Source: UBA9676 sp963730065
Lineage (GTDB): Bacteria; Actinomycetota; Actinomycetes; Streptosporangiales; Streptosporangiaceae
DNA: 64,000 bases
Reading direction: 5' to 3'
Assembly: GCA_963730065.1 (NCBI GenBank)
Contig: CAVSQL010000010.1
Coordinates: forward strand, 1-64,000
Below the pieces are notes generated by a model that ran no database searches, was not told the origin of the DNA, and was given only the letters and a program-made list of their open reading frames with translations. Positions 42,902 to 52,333 of this stretch are shown here, piece after piece; positions within the stretch are counted from its first letter, which is position 1, and every line of letters starts with the position of its first letter. The translations under genes and the position numbers were made by a program.

Positions 42902-43594
42902 TCAGGGGGCGTCAGGAGGGAGCCAGCTCAGCACGGCGCCAGCGAACTCAGCCGGGCGGGCCGTGTGCACATCGTGCCCGGCCGGGATCGTCACCAGGTC
43001 GCAGCGCGGGATGCGGGCCGCCGCCGCCGCCAGCATGTCCTGCGGGATGTGGCTCGCCGGGCCGCCGCCGATCAGCAGCGTCGGCGCGGTGATCGTGGCC
43101 AGGCCATCCCAGGCCGCCGGGTCGCCCGCGTTGACCTCGCCGAGGATGGCCGGCACGACCGCCCAGTCGAAGTCCAGTGGCTCCGCCGGGCGCGCCGGGA
43201 TCGCGCGGTCGCGGCGGAACGGCGGCGGGGCATCCTCGACGATCAGCCGCCCGACCCGGTCCGGCCGCTGCATCGCGGCCAGGTAGGCCACCCCGCCGCC
43301 CATGGAGTGGCCGACCAGCGTGACCGTGGCCAGGCCCAGCTGATCGAGGGCACCCAGCAGGTCATCGCGCATGAACCGCAGGGAATACGCCCCCGGCCGG
43401 TCACTGCCGCCGTGGCCGCGCATATCCAGGGCAACGACATGAAAGCGCTCAGCGAACCAGGGGGTCACCGGCGCCCAGCTCGCACCACGCTCCCCCAGGC
43501 CATGCAGCAGCACCATCGGCGGGGCATCCGGGCGGCCACTGGTCTCATACGCCAGGTGAATCCCACCCGTCGCTACCTTGCGGCCCGCGTTCAC
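42902..43594 (-). CDS. Alpha/beta hydrolase
   Basis: The 230-residue hydrolase has the oxyanion motif LLHGLGERG, the nucleophile elbow GHSMGGG (Ser), an Asp in the LLIGGGPA region and His in IPAGHDVH, completing the usual triad. It has a short cap domain. GTG 43594 is chosen because the fold starts soon after (KVATGGIHLAYETSG); the frame stays open upstream with low-complexity sequence. The substrate is unknown. It is divergent from the glycosyltransferase at 43995. Confidence 0.88.
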   Translation of the reverse strand: MNAGRKVATGGIHLAYETSGRPDAPPMVLLHGLGERGASWAPVTPWFAERFHVVALDMRGHGGSDRPGAYSLRFMRDDLLGALDQLGLATVTLVGHSMGGGVAYLAAMQRPDRVGRLIVEDAPPPFRRDRAIPARPAEPLDFDWAVVPAILGEVNAGDPAAWDGLATITAPTLLIGGGPASHIPQDMLAAAAARIPRCDLVTIPAGHDVHTARPAEFAGAVLSWLPPDAP

Positions 43595-43841
43595 CAGCCC
43601 GACGATACAGCGCGGGCCAGCCCCACCGGCCGCCCCGCGGGCCCAGGCAGTCCGGCGACCGCCCCACCACACCGCCCACCGATCGCGCTCCGTTCCCGGC
43701 CTATCCGCTATATTTGCTGACGCACCGCTTTCAGAGCTGGCCTGGTCTGCGGCGTCCGTTCCGGGCGGACCCGGCTGGGGCTGACAGGGCAAGGCTGACA
43801 GGGCAAGAACGTCCTGCCATTTCCCGGCAAACCTGGCGTGG
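43595..43841. other. Upstream region without a gene
   Basis: No convincing coding frame was found on either strand. It separates the divergent hydrolase and glycosyltransferase genes. The segment 43700-43740 is AT-richer and could hold promoters. Confidence 0.4.
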
Positions 43842-43994
43842 ATCCTCAGGGTGCCGCCTTAAGCTGGGTGAAGACGTGCAGACGGGGCCAGCGCACGAAG
43901 CAATAAGGGGGTCCGGGAACCCAAGACCCGGACGGCGCTGCGAAACCTGCGCCGGACGACGGCCGCGCAGGTCGCCAGTGGAGGTATGGCCTAA
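43842..43994 (+). ncRNA. Candidate structured 5' leader of the glycosyltransferase operon
   Basis: Two consecutive stem-loops precede the gene. GTCCGGG (43911-43917) pairs with CCCGGAC (43927-43933) across a 9-base loop. ACCTGCG (43945-43951) pairs with CGCAGGT (43966-43972) and encloses further GC pairing. A GGAGGT ribosome-binding site (43980-43985) follows. I could not match it to a known riboswitch class, so this may be an uncharacterised leader or chance GC pairing. Confidence 0.35.
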
Positions 43995-45470
43995 GTGACA
44001 CAGGTGCGCGTCCACTCGGCCGACCCGCCTGGACCGTCCGGTCCGGCCGGCCGGTCCAGGACGCATGGTCCCACCGAAGGGCCCGGCCACGCTGGCCGGC
44101 CCGGCCCGGGCGACCCGAGCGGCCCGATCGAGCGGCTCATGAGCACGCTGATCCGCAAGCTCGCCTGGAGCAGGCTGTCCGACCCCAAGATCGCCGTCGC
44201 CCTGTCCGCATCCGGCCTGCTGCTGGGGATGCTCCTCGGGGCGACAGCGCCGAACGCCGAGACGTTGCCGGTCAGGCTGCCGCTGTCGTACCTCCTGCCG
44301 TCACTGGACCAGCAGCACGTCCTCGCGAGCCTGATGCTCTATACCTCGGACATCCTCGCCTGCCTGGGGCTGGCCGGGATGCTGTGGGCGCACAGCCAGG
44401 GGTGGCGCCCCAACCCGCGCCACCTGCTGCTGGTCAGCAGCGCCGTCGTCGCGGTCCTGGTCTGCCTCACCCCAGTCGGCTCGTCGGACACCGCGAGCTA
44501 TGCCGCCTACGGCCGGATAGCGTCGCTGGGCGGCAACCCATACCGGACGAACCCCCTGGCCTTCCTGGGCCATCACTCCCTCTACACCCAGGCCGTCGGC
44601 ACGATGTGGACGAAGCAGTCGTCCGTGTACGGCCCCTTCGCCACCGTGATCCAGGCGTTCGCGGCGTCGATCGGTGGCCCGCACGTCGCCACCACCGTCT
44701 GGGCGCTGATGATCCTCAACGGCGCCGTGTTCATCGGTGTGGGGGTGCTGCTGCTCAAGACCTCCGATGATCCGGTGCGGGCGACGCTGTTCTGGACGGC
44801 GAACCCGGTCCTGATCCAGCAGCTCGTGAGCGGCGGTCATCTCGACACGTTCGTGGCGGCGGCGGCGATCTGCGCGATCCAGGTGGCGCGGCGGGCCCCG
44901 GATGTCCTGGGCGACGTCGTGGTCGGCGTGCTGATCGGCGTCGCCTGCGGGATAAAGATCTACGCGGTGCTGATCGGGCTCGGGCTCGCGTGGCCGCTGC
45001 TGCGGCGGCACGAATGGATGCGCACCGCCCGGATCGCGGCGGTGTCACTGGTGACGCTGGCCATCGGATACAGCGCCTACGGGCTTGGCGCGCTGAAACC
45101 GCTCTTCGGCGGGCTGCAGCTGGTCACGCTGCCGTCGCCGTGGCGGATCTTCGAGCTGTCGGGGGAGGCGCTGGGCGTCGGCCAGGGCACCATGGCGATG
45201 ATCATCAGCCTGCTCTGGCCGATCGCGCTGATCGTGGTCGCATGGCTCATCTACCAGCGGATCTCCTCGGATCAGCCGCGGGAGGTCGTGGCGCCGTTCG
45301 CCCTGACCTTCGCCTGGATCCTCGTCGCCCCCTGGGTGTTCGCGTGGTACACCGCTGTCGCCTGGGCCGCGCTGACCCAGGTTCCGCGCAACCGGATGAC
45401 CCGCTGGCTGACGATCGTCACGGTCTTGCTCGCCCTGTGCCTGTCCAGCGGCGGCCGGGCCAACCTGTGA
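43995..45470 (+). CDS. Polyprenol-phosphate-mannose-dependent glycosyltransferase (MptB-like)
   Basis: This 491-residue GT-C-type membrane protein has about 11-12 hydrophobic segments after a Pro/Gly-rich cytoplasmic leader of about 60 residues. The motif GSSDTASYAAYGRIASLGGNPYRT carries the Asp expected in the first periplasmic loop of MptA/MptB-type alpha-1,6-mannosyltransferases. They use lipid-linked mannose to extend cell-envelope mannans. GTG 43995 has a GGAGGT site nine bases upstream. It overlaps the next glycosyltransferase by four bases. Confidence 0.82.
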   Translation: MTQVRVHSADPPGPSGPAGRSRTHGPTEGPGHAGRPGPGDPSGPIERLMSTLIRKLAWSRLSDPKIAVALSASGLLLGMLLGATAPNAETLPVRLPLSYLLPSLDQQHVLASLMLYTSDILACLGLAGMLWAHSQGWRPNPRHLLLVSSAVVAVLVCLTPVGSSDTASYAAYGRIASLGGNPYRTNPLAFLGHHSLYTQAVGTMWTKQSSVYGPFATVIQAFAASIGGPHVATTVWALMILNGAVFIGVGVLLLKTSDDPVRATLFWTANPVLIQQLVSGGHLDTFVAAAAICAIQVARRAPDVLGDVVVGVLIGVACGIKIYAVLIGLGLAWPLLRRHEWMRTARIAAVSLVTLAIGYSAYGLGALKPLFGGLQLVTLPSPWRIFELSGEALGVGQGTMAMIISLLWPIALIVVAWLIYQRISSDQPREVVAPFALTFAWILVAPWVFAWYTAVAWAALTQVPRNRMTRWLTIVTVLLALCLSSGGRANL

Positions 45471-47023
45471 CGAATGTGTACCGGGTGAAGCCCGCAGCGG
45501 TAGACAGCCACGCCCAGCAGCCCCCGGAGGCCGGCCCGGCCGACCTGGCCGTCCCCGGGCGGGCTGACCGGGCGGACGGGGCGGCCCCCGCGGGCCAGAC
45601 GGGGCGGATGAGCCGCTGGCGTGCGGCGCCCACCGCCCTGCGGCGGCACTGGCTGGCCGCGGCGCTGCTCGCCGCCGGCCTGGTGCTCCGGGTGCTCGCC
45701 CAGCTCGCCTACCGCCCCGCGCTGTTCTACATCGACACGACCAGGTACCTGTACGACGCGCAGGGCATGGATCCGGTCGGCTACAAGGGACCGCTGCGGG
45801 CGATCCTGCTGGTGGCCAACTTCGACGCGGTCGCCACCGTCCAGCATCTGCTCGGGCTGGCCATGGCCGTGGTCATCTACGTGCTGCTGCTGCGGCGCGG
45901 TGCGTCCCGCTGGCTGGCCGCGCTGGCCATCGCCCCGGTCCTGCTCGACGCCTACCAGCTGCAGATCGAGCAGATGGTCATGCCGGACGTCTGGTTCGAA
46001 GCCCTGATCGTGGCCGGCCTCGCCATCCTGCTCTGGGCGCCGGAGGTGAGCTGGCGGCGCGCCATCGCGGCCGGCGTCGTGCTGGGAACCTCAGCCACCG
46101 TCGCCCAGGTGGGCGAGGCCCTGCTCCTGCCTGCGGTGATCTACCTGCTCGTAGCCCGCAGCGGCGGCTGGCGGCGCGCCATCGGCCAGGCAGCCGCCCT
46201 GTGCGCGGCCTTCGCGCTGCCGATCCTGGCCTACTTCGCCGGCTCCTACCTGCTCACCGGCGACTTCTTCCTGTCGCATACGGGTGCCACATCCGTCTAC
46301 GGGAGGATGGCGGCGGCGGCCGACTGCGCGACCATCAAGCTGCCGCCCGCCGAGCGGGCCATGTGCCCGACCAAGGCACAGCAGGCCCTGGGCCCCGACT
46401 GGCTCGAATACGGCCCGGGCTCCCCGATCCGGCCCTACTACACGAAGCTGCCGCGGGCCGAGACCAACACGCTGATCTCCGACTTCAACCACCGGGTGCT
46501 GACCCAGCAGCCGCTGCGGGTGCTCGCCGCTTACTCACGCGACGTGCCGAAGCTGTTCGCGCTGACCCGCACCGGCAGCCCGGGCGACACGCCCATCGCC
46601 CGCTGGCAATTCCAGAGGGCGTTCCCGTACTACCCGCCGCACGCCTCGGTGCAGGTCGTCAGGATCGCGGTCGGCCGCTTCGGAGGCGGCATGCCCACGG
46701 TCTGGCGGCCCGTCGCCGCGTTCCTGCGCTCCTACCAGCTCGGCGGCGGCTACACCCCCGGCCCGCTGCTGGCCATCTTCACCGTGGCCGCGCTGGCCGG
46801 CTCGGCCGCCGCGCTGCGCAGGCGGGCAGACCCCCGGACCCGCCAGCTCGCCCTGGCCTGCCTGCTGTTCTTCACCGCGGCGGTGTCCGTGACACTGGTG
46901 TCCGACCTGTTCGAGTTCTCCTGGCGGTACCAGCTGCCCGCGCTCGTCACCCTGCCGCCGGCCGGTGCGCTCGGGATCGCCGTCATCCTCCGCTCGATCA
47001 GGGCCCGGCGCAGCCCCGGCTGA
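45467..47023 (+). CDS. Multi-spanning GT-C-type glycosyltransferase-like protein
   Basis: The 518-residue product has a Pro/Ala-rich leader and 10-12 membrane helices. A first extracytoplasmic loop with YIDTTRYLYDAQGMDPVGYKGPLR holds acidic residues at the position used by GT39/ArnT-like enzymes. A large soluble loop (about 280-400: SVYGRMAAAADCATIKLPPAERAMCPT...) carries two Cys. GTG 45467 overlaps the upstream stop (GTGA), so the pair is coupled. It is probably an envelope glycan transferase; donor and acceptor are unknown. Confidence 0.8.
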   Translation: MTNVYRVKPAAVDSHAQQPPEAGPADLAVPGRADRADGAAPAGQTGRMSRWRAAPTALRRHWLAAALLAAGLVLRVLAQLAYRPALFYIDTTRYLYDAQGMDPVGYKGPLRAILLVANFDAVATVQHLLGLAMAVVIYVLLLRRGASRWLAALAIAPVLLDAYQLQIEQMVMPDVWFEALIVAGLAILLWAPEVSWRRAIAAGVVLGTSATVAQVGEALLLPAVIYLLVARSGGWRRAIGQAAALCAAFALPILAYFAGSYLLTGDFFLSHTGATSVYGRMAAAADCATIKLPPAERAMCPTKAQQALGPDWLEYGPGSPIRPYYTKLPRAETNTLISDFNHRVLTQQPLRVLAAYSRDVPKLFALTRTGSPGDTPIARWQFQRAFPYYPPHASVQVVRIAVGRFGGGMPTVWRPVAAFLRSYQLGGGYTPGPLLAIFTVAALAGSAAALRRRADPRTRQLALACLLFFTAAVSVTLVSDLFEFSWRYQLPALVTLPPAGALGIAVILRSIRARRSPG

Positions 47024-47071
47024 ACGGCCCCGGCCGCGGCCGGGCGCCCCCAGGCAGGCAGACTTCCAGCC

Positions 47072-47746
47072 ATGAACACCAGGGCCGCCACCGCCTGGGA
47101 CGCCGAGTACGCGTCCGGCCGCTACCGGGGCGAGCCGCCGGCCGGCTTCGCCCGCGACATCATCGACGCCGCCCGGTCCAGGAACCTCCGCCGCGGCCTC
47201 TACATCGGCTGCGGTAACGGCCGCAACTTCATACCCATGAGCGAGGCCGGGCTGGACCTCGTCGGCCTGGACATCTCCGCGCAGGCCGTCGCCCAGCTGC
47301 GCCAGCGCCGCCCGGCCACGGCCGGGCTGATCGTCGGCGACCTCCGTGCCTTGCTGCCCTCGGCCCGGTTCGAGCTGGTCATCGGCATCCAGGTCTTCCA
47401 GCACGGCGACCGGGACCAGGCTCACCGCCACCTCACCGGAGCCGCGGCGCATGTCGCTCCCGGGGGCCTGCTGTGCGTCCGGGTCAACGCCACCGGCACC
47501 GACATCCGGCACCGGCACGAGCGCACCGAGGCGGCCGGCGATGGCGGCTTCACCATCCGCTACCGCAGCGGCCCCAAAGCCGGACTCGACATCCACTTCT
47601 TCACCGCGGCCGAGCTGGAGGCCCTCACCGCGGACGGTTTCACCGCGGTCCGGCCCCTGCGGCTGGACAGCACCCCGCACGCCCCGCCCGGCCACGGCCA
47701 GTGGTCGCAATGGGAGGCGATCTGGCAGCGGCGCGGGCCCGCCTGA
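47072..47746 (+). CDS. Class I SAM-dependent methyltransferase
   Basis: The 224-residue product has the Rossmann SAM-binding motif I GLYIGCGNGRNFIPM (about 43-57), the acidic end of strand two (GLDLVGLDIS) and motif IV-like VIGIQVFQHGDRDQA. The layout resembles TehB/UbiE-like methyltransferases that act on small molecules. It lies 48 bases after the glycosyltransferase on the same strand and may be co-transcribed. The substrate is unknown. Confidence 0.88.
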   Translation: MNTRAATAWDAEYASGRYRGEPPAGFARDIIDAARSRNLRRGLYIGCGNGRNFIPMSEAGLDLVGLDISAQAVAQLRQRRPATAGLIVGDLRALLPSARFELVIGIQVFQHGDRDQAHRHLTGAAAHVAPGGLLCVRVNATGTDIRHRHERTEAAGDGGFTIRYRSGPKAGLDIHFFTAAELEALTADGFTAVRPLRLDSTPHAPPGHGQWSQWEAIWQRRGPA

Positions 47747-47857
47747 CACCCGGGGGCAGCCATCCCCGGGCGGTGGCGCGCCCACCCGGGTCACGCTTGG
47801 CGGGGTTTTGCAGCGGTGATGGGAACCGGCATTCACGCAGATCGCTACGCTGTCCGG

Positions 47858-48028
47858 GTGCTGCGCCGGTTCGACACGATCCGCACCCCCCGCCTCGTGA
47901 TGCGCCGATGGCGCGACGCAGACCGGGACGCGTTCGCCGCCATGAACGCCGACCCGGTGGTGATGCGGTACTCCAGCGGACCCGGCCCGGGCCGGCATCC
48001 GCGGTGGCCTCGCAGCCGTCGGTACTAG
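47858..48028 (+). pseudogene. N-terminal fragment of a RimJ/RimL-type GNAT acetyltransferase
   Basis: From GTG 47858 the frame reads LRRFDTIRTPRLVMRRWRDADRDAFAAMNADPVVMRYSSGPG, the start of a GNAT protein (TPRLVLR.W...D...A..N.DP.VM.Y). It then runs into a short Arg/Pro tail and stops. The acetyl-CoA-binding core is missing, so this is a truncated remnant. Confidence 0.65.
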
Positions 48029-48069
48029 GCTGACCGCGACCGATCGTGACCTGCCAGGGAGTGGCCAGC

Positions 48070-48642
48070 ATGACTCCGACAGCCTTGCTGATCATGGACG
48101 TGCAACAGGGCATCGTGGAGCGGTTCGCCGGCGACGAGGGCTACCTGACGCGGCTGGGCACGGCGATCACCGCCGCCCGCGGCGCCGGCATCGGGGTCAT
48201 CTACGTGACCGTCGGGTTCCGCCCCGGATATCCCGAGGTCAGCGAGCGTAACAAGAGCTTCGCGGCCGTCGCCGGGACCGGCCGGTTCACCGACGGCGAC
48301 CCTGGCGCGCGCGTTCATCCAGCGATCGCTCCCGCGCCCGGCGATGTGATGGTGACCAAGCGGCGGGTCTCGGCCTTCGCCGGCAGCGACCTGGACGTGC
48401 TGCTGCGCGCCAGCGGCACCAGCCACCTGGTGCTGGCCGGCATCGCGACCAGCGGCGTGGTGCTGTCCACCCTGCGCCAGGCCGCCGACCTGGATTACCG
48501 GCTCACCGTCCTGGCCGACGGCTGCCTGGACGCCGACCCCGAAGTGCACCAGGTCCTGCTGCACAAGGTGTTCACCCGCCAGGCGGAGGTCACCAGCATC
48601 GCCGGCTGGACGGCGGGCGTGAGCCAGCGCCCTGGTGCCTAA
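48070..48642 (+). CDS. Isochorismatase-like hydrolase lacking the catalytic Cys
   Basis: This 190-residue Rossmann-like fold of the cysteine hydrolase/isochorismatase superfamily has the Asp in LLIMDVQQG, a Lys in TKRRVSAF and a cis-peptide region GIATSGVVLSTLRQAADLDYRLTVL. The nucleophilic Cys expected at the T-S-G-x-V position is Val here. This subgroup is common in bacteria, so it is probably a conserved variant with altered or no hydrolase activity. ATG 48070 has an AGGGAGTGG site. Confidence 0.88.
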   Translation: MTPTALLIMDVQQGIVERFAGDEGYLTRLGTAITAARGAGIGVIYVTVGFRPGYPEVSERNKSFAAVAGTGRFTDGDPGARVHPAIAPAPGDVMVTKRRVSAFAGSDLDVLLRASGTSHLVLAGIATSGVVLSTLRQAADLDYRLTVLADGCLDADPEVHQVLLHKVFTRQAEVTSIAGWTAGVSQRPGA

Positions 48643-48986
48643 CGGGCCATCTCCGCGAAACCCTGCGCCACCGCACACGGCGCGCACAGCGGCACGTTCA
48701 CGGTGCCCAGCCGCCGGGTCATGACGGCCCGGTGGTCACACACGCCCTGGTCGTTGGGGTGTGCCTGGCCGCACACGCAGCGGCAGTCGTGCCCGATGAG
48801 CGCATCGCGCCCGGCTTCGAGCGCGGCGCGCCCGGCGTCGATCGCGGCGCGGACCGCCGGATCGAGCTTCTCCATCGCCTCGGTGGTGGCGTCCCCCACC
48901 CGCTGCGCCCACTCGCTCAGCGCGCCGGTGGCGGCGTCCCAGGCGGCGGCGAACTGCCGTGCCGGGTCGTTTGCGCTGCCGCTCAT
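48639..48986 (-). CDS. Conserved hypothetical protein with a Cys-rich C-terminus
   Basis: In this 115-residue protein, a helical N-terminal 60 residues (FAAAWDAATGALSEWAQRVGDATTEAMEKLD) is followed by a cluster of Cys and His (HDCRCVCGQAHPNDQGVCDHRAV...LCAPCAV) that could bind a metal. It is convergent with the hydrolase gene, with stops overlapping by four bases. The family is not recognised. Confidence 0.7.
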   Translation of the reverse strand: MSGSANDPARQFAAAWDAATGALSEWAQRVGDATTEAMEKLDPAVRAAIDAGRAALEAGRDALIGHDCRCVCGQAHPNDQGVCDHRAVMTRRLGTVNVPLCAPCAVAQGFAEMAR

Positions 48987-48998
48987 GACCGCATCCTC

Positions 48999-49135
48999 TC
49001 ACCCGGCGCGGCCGGTGGCCAGCGCGGGCACCCGGCCGGTCACCCGCGTGCCCTGGCCCGGGCCGGGGTGATCTCCAGGGTGCCGCCGAGCGCGGACAGG
49101 CGATCCGACATGCCCGGCACCCCCGTTCCCATCGG
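48999..49135 (-). pseudogene. C-terminal remnant of a sensor histidine kinase
   Basis: The minus strand reads TGVPGMSDRLSALGGTLEITP, then after a one-base shift GPGQGTRVTGRVPALATG. This is the G2 box and end of a HATPase domain as found in NarL-type kinases (G.GL.GM.DRL.ALGG.LE..S.PG.GT...G..P). No upstream kinase domain remains. Confidence 0.65.
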
Positions 49136-49221
49136 CGTGGTGGCGCATCGCCGCTGATCCCGGCGGCGGGACCGTGAGCATGATCAGTCCGCCTCACTCC
49201 GGCCGCGTAGGCTGACCGCCC

Positions 49222-49656
49222 ATGAAGGCCAACCAGCTCCTCGCCGCGGTGTCAGCCGTCCAGCTCGGCGCCGGACTCGGCGGCATGGCGCTGGCGATCC
49301 GCCGCCGTCACGCCTTTGATATTCCCGGCTGGCGCGGCCAGCAGTCCACGGTCGGCCGTGATTCGCTGCTGATGGGCACCGCCTTGTCCGCGCCCGCCGC
49401 GATGCTGGCCGCCCAGGCCGGCGCGACCGTGGCCCTGATGCGGCGGCCGGATGCCGCGGTGCCAGCACGCGTGCTGGGCGGGCTGGGCACGGCGATGGTG
49501 GCCGGGTATCTCATGGAGCGGCTGGTGCGGCGGCGGCTGCACCAGCCGGGCTGGGACGCGGCCGAGTCACCAACGGTCATCGCCGGGCTGAGCCTGGCCG
49601 CGGCCATGGCCCTGCTCGGCCTGCGCCCCCAGGAGGCGGGACATGAGCGAGTTTGA
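49222..49656 (+). CDS. Four-helix membrane protein, unknown function
   Basis: The 144-residue product has helices at about 5-25, 50-72, 83-100 and 118-136, with an Arg-rich first loop (AIRRRHAFDIPGWRGQQSTVGRD). It overlaps the downstream SDR by 14 bases, so the two are co-translated. The family is not recognised. Confidence 0.7.
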   Translation: MKANQLLAAVSAVQLGAGLGGMALAIRRRHAFDIPGWRGQQSTVGRDSLLMGTALSAPAAMLAAQAGATVALMRRPDAAVPARVLGGLGTAMVAGYLMERLVRRRLHQPGWDAAESPTVIAGLSLAAAMALLGLRPQEAGHERV

Positions 49657-50383
49657 CGGACTGGTCGCGCTGGTCACGGGCGGTGCGAGCGGCATCGGTG
49701 CGGCCACGGTCGCGCTCCTCCACGCCCGTGGCGCGCGGGTAGCGATCCTGGACCGCGACACCGGCGGCGCGGACGGGCCCGCGCTGCCGGTGCGCTGCGA
49801 CGTCACCGACCGCGGCGCGGTCAACGACGCCGTGGCCGCGGTCGCCGGCCACTTCGGCGCGCTCGATGTCGTGATCAACAACGCCGGGATCGGCGCCAGC
49901 GGGGACGTGAGCGAGAACACCGACGAAGAATGGCACCGCGTGCTCGACGTCAACGTCGTCGGCATCGCCCGCGTGACCAGGGCGGCACTACCGCATCTTC
50001 GCCGGTCGGCGCGGGCGGCGGTGGTCAACACCTGCTCGGCCGTCGCGTTCACCGGCCTGCGCTCACGCGCGCTGTACAGCGCCAGCAAGGGCGCCGTCGC
50101 CGCGCTGACCCTGGCCATGGCCGCCGATCACGTGCACGAGGGCATCCGGGTGAACGCGGTCGCCCCGGGAACCGTGGACACGCCGTGGGTCGGCCGGCTG
50201 CTGGACGCCAGCGCGGACCCGGCCGCCACCGCCGCGGCGCTGCGCGCCCGGCAGCCGCTGGGCCGGCTCGTCACCGCCCAGGAGGTCGCGCACGCGATCG
50301 TCTCCCTGGCCTCCCCGGCCGCGGCCTCCACCACCGGGGCCATCCTGCGCGTGGACGGCGGCCTGACCAGCGTGCGCGTCTGA
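49643..50383 (+). CDS. SDR family oxidoreductase
   Basis: The 246-residue product has TGGASGIG nucleotide-binding, NNAGIGAS, TCSAVAFTGLRSRALYSASKGA (Ser-Tyr-Lys) and PGTVDTPWVGRLL. A GGAGG site lies six bases before the ATG. The pattern is that of small-molecule alcohol or sugar dehydrogenases such as L-fucose or glucose dehydrogenase-like SDRs. It is followed by a LacI-type regulator remnant, so it may once have been part of a sugar-utilisation locus. Confidence 0.9.
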   Translation: MSEFDGLVALVTGGASGIGAATVALLHARGARVAILDRDTGGADGPALPVRCDVTDRGAVNDAVAAVAGHFGALDVVINNAGIGASGDVSENTDEEWHRVLDVNVVGIARVTRAALPHLRRSARAAVVNTCSAVAFTGLRSRALYSASKGAVAALTLAMAADHVHEGIRVNAVAPGTVDTPWVGRLLDASADPAATAAALRARQPLGRLVTAQEVAHAIVSLASPAAASTTGAILRVDGGLTSVRV

Positions 50384-50398
50384 GCCCGGCGGATCCCG

Positions 50399-50592
50399 CG
50401 GGACGTGGCCGTGGCCGGCTTCGACAATCAGTGGCTGATCTCCACGCAGATCGGCAGGCCCTGACCACAGTCGCCCGGCCCCATTACGAGATGGGCCAGC
50501 GCTCGGTGGAGCTCGCGCTCGGCCGCCTGGACGAGCCCGGCCCCCAGCAGACGGCCCTCCCCTGCCAGCTGGTCACCCGCAAATCGAGTTAG
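50399..50592 (+). pseudogene. C-terminal remnant of a LacI-family regulator, frameshifted
   Basis: DVAVAGFDNQWLISTQIG in one frame and LTTVARPHYEMGQRSVELALGRLDEPG...LPCQLVTRKSS in the next join near 50455. Together they form the last about 60 residues of a LacI/PurR effector domain. The N-terminal HTH and most of the sugar-binding domain are absent. Confidence 0.75.
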
Positions 50593-50714
50593 CCAGGCAG
50601 CGCCGTTCAGCATGGGCCCGGTACGGGCCTGACGGCGCCGCCGTGGGGCGGCGCGGGCCAAGCTGCCTGCCGAGCGTTCAGCCACGCCTCCCAGCCAGAC
50701 CGGGGCAGGCGGGG

Positions 50715-51515
<801 letters not shown>

Positions 51516-51577
51516 CACCACCTCCGGCTTCCCGAGCCCCGGGGATGGCCTGCCTCCATCCGCCCGGTGGAGCGCAG

Positions 51578-52051
51578 CTATATTTTGTGGTTCGCCGTGA
51601 CGTCCCAGCCTGCGTTGACCGGTGCATCGAGCGTGCCGTCGGGCCGCTGCGGCCGGTAGGTCATCTCAATCCGGCCGAAGCTGAAGGACACCTGATCGAC
51701 CGGCCAAGGCTGCCCGGCCGGCGCCTCTATCTGATAGGAGGACACCATCAGATCACCGAGCGTAAAGGTGAGGTACTCCTGCGGCTGCTTCCCCGGCCTT
51801 TGAGCCGTCAGCACCGCCGACGTGAAATGTCGGCCGGACGCAACTGCGAGCATCAGCAGCGGCGATGCCTTGTCGATCTGCTTCGTGACGTGGAAGTCCT
51901 GGATAGTCGGCCTGCCTGCACCGGTGGCACCGGCCGCCTGCGCCAGATGGGTCTCGCCCCAGCTGAACGACTCCACCTCGATCTCGCCCGGGTGGCGCGG
52001 GTCCTGAGACTCGCCCGCTATACCGTCGATCTTCAGGAAATAGTCCGCCAT
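51578..52051 (-). CDS. Orphan Hcp-family (type VI secretion tube-like) protein
   Basis: The 157-residue Hcp-fold protein (MADYFLKIDGIAGESQDPRHPGEIEVESFSWGETH... through SFSFGRIEMTYRPQRPDGTLDAPVNAGWDV) has the two beta-barrel halves and the length of Hcp. A GGGAGGGG site precedes the ATG. No sheath, baseplate, TssM or ClpV gene is present in the window, and actinobacteria lack canonical type VI systems. It is therefore an orphan; a secreted or contractile-system-related role is possible but unproven. It is divergent from the HAD gene. Confidence 0.92.
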   Translation of the reverse strand: MADYFLKIDGIAGESQDPRHPGEIEVESFSWGETHLAQAAGATGAGRPTIQDFHVTKQIDKASPLLMLAVASGRHFTSAVLTAQRPGKQPQEYLTFTLGDLMVSSYQIEAPAGQPWPVDQVSFSFGRIEMTYRPQRPDGTLDAPVNAGWDVTANHKI

Positions 52052-52333
52052 CCGAACCCCTCCCGGCTGGAAAGCCGCACCTTGCCCCCTGTCGCGGCGG
52101 CCCCCGAACGGCGAGAGCACCGTTGAAGGTCCCTCGTCTGGGCCATGAGGCCCAGGCATCATCTGAGTCAAACACAGCGCTCTCATGCCTGACCATGCCC
52201 GCGGGCGCCAGGCAGAGACCGATCCGGGCCGGCGCCCGCGGTGGCCGGGACGGCCTCCCCTTGGCGGGCGGTTGCCGCCAGACACAGGACCGCGGTTCAG
52301 CAAGCGCAAGCCGCCAGCGGTTATGGTCTCGGC

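Noticed and set aside
43842..43994. c-di-AMP (ydaO), cobalamin, TPP or c-di-GMP riboswitch in the glycosyltransferase leader
   Set aside because: None of the conserved core sequences of these classes that I know could be found, so only a generic structured leader is reported.
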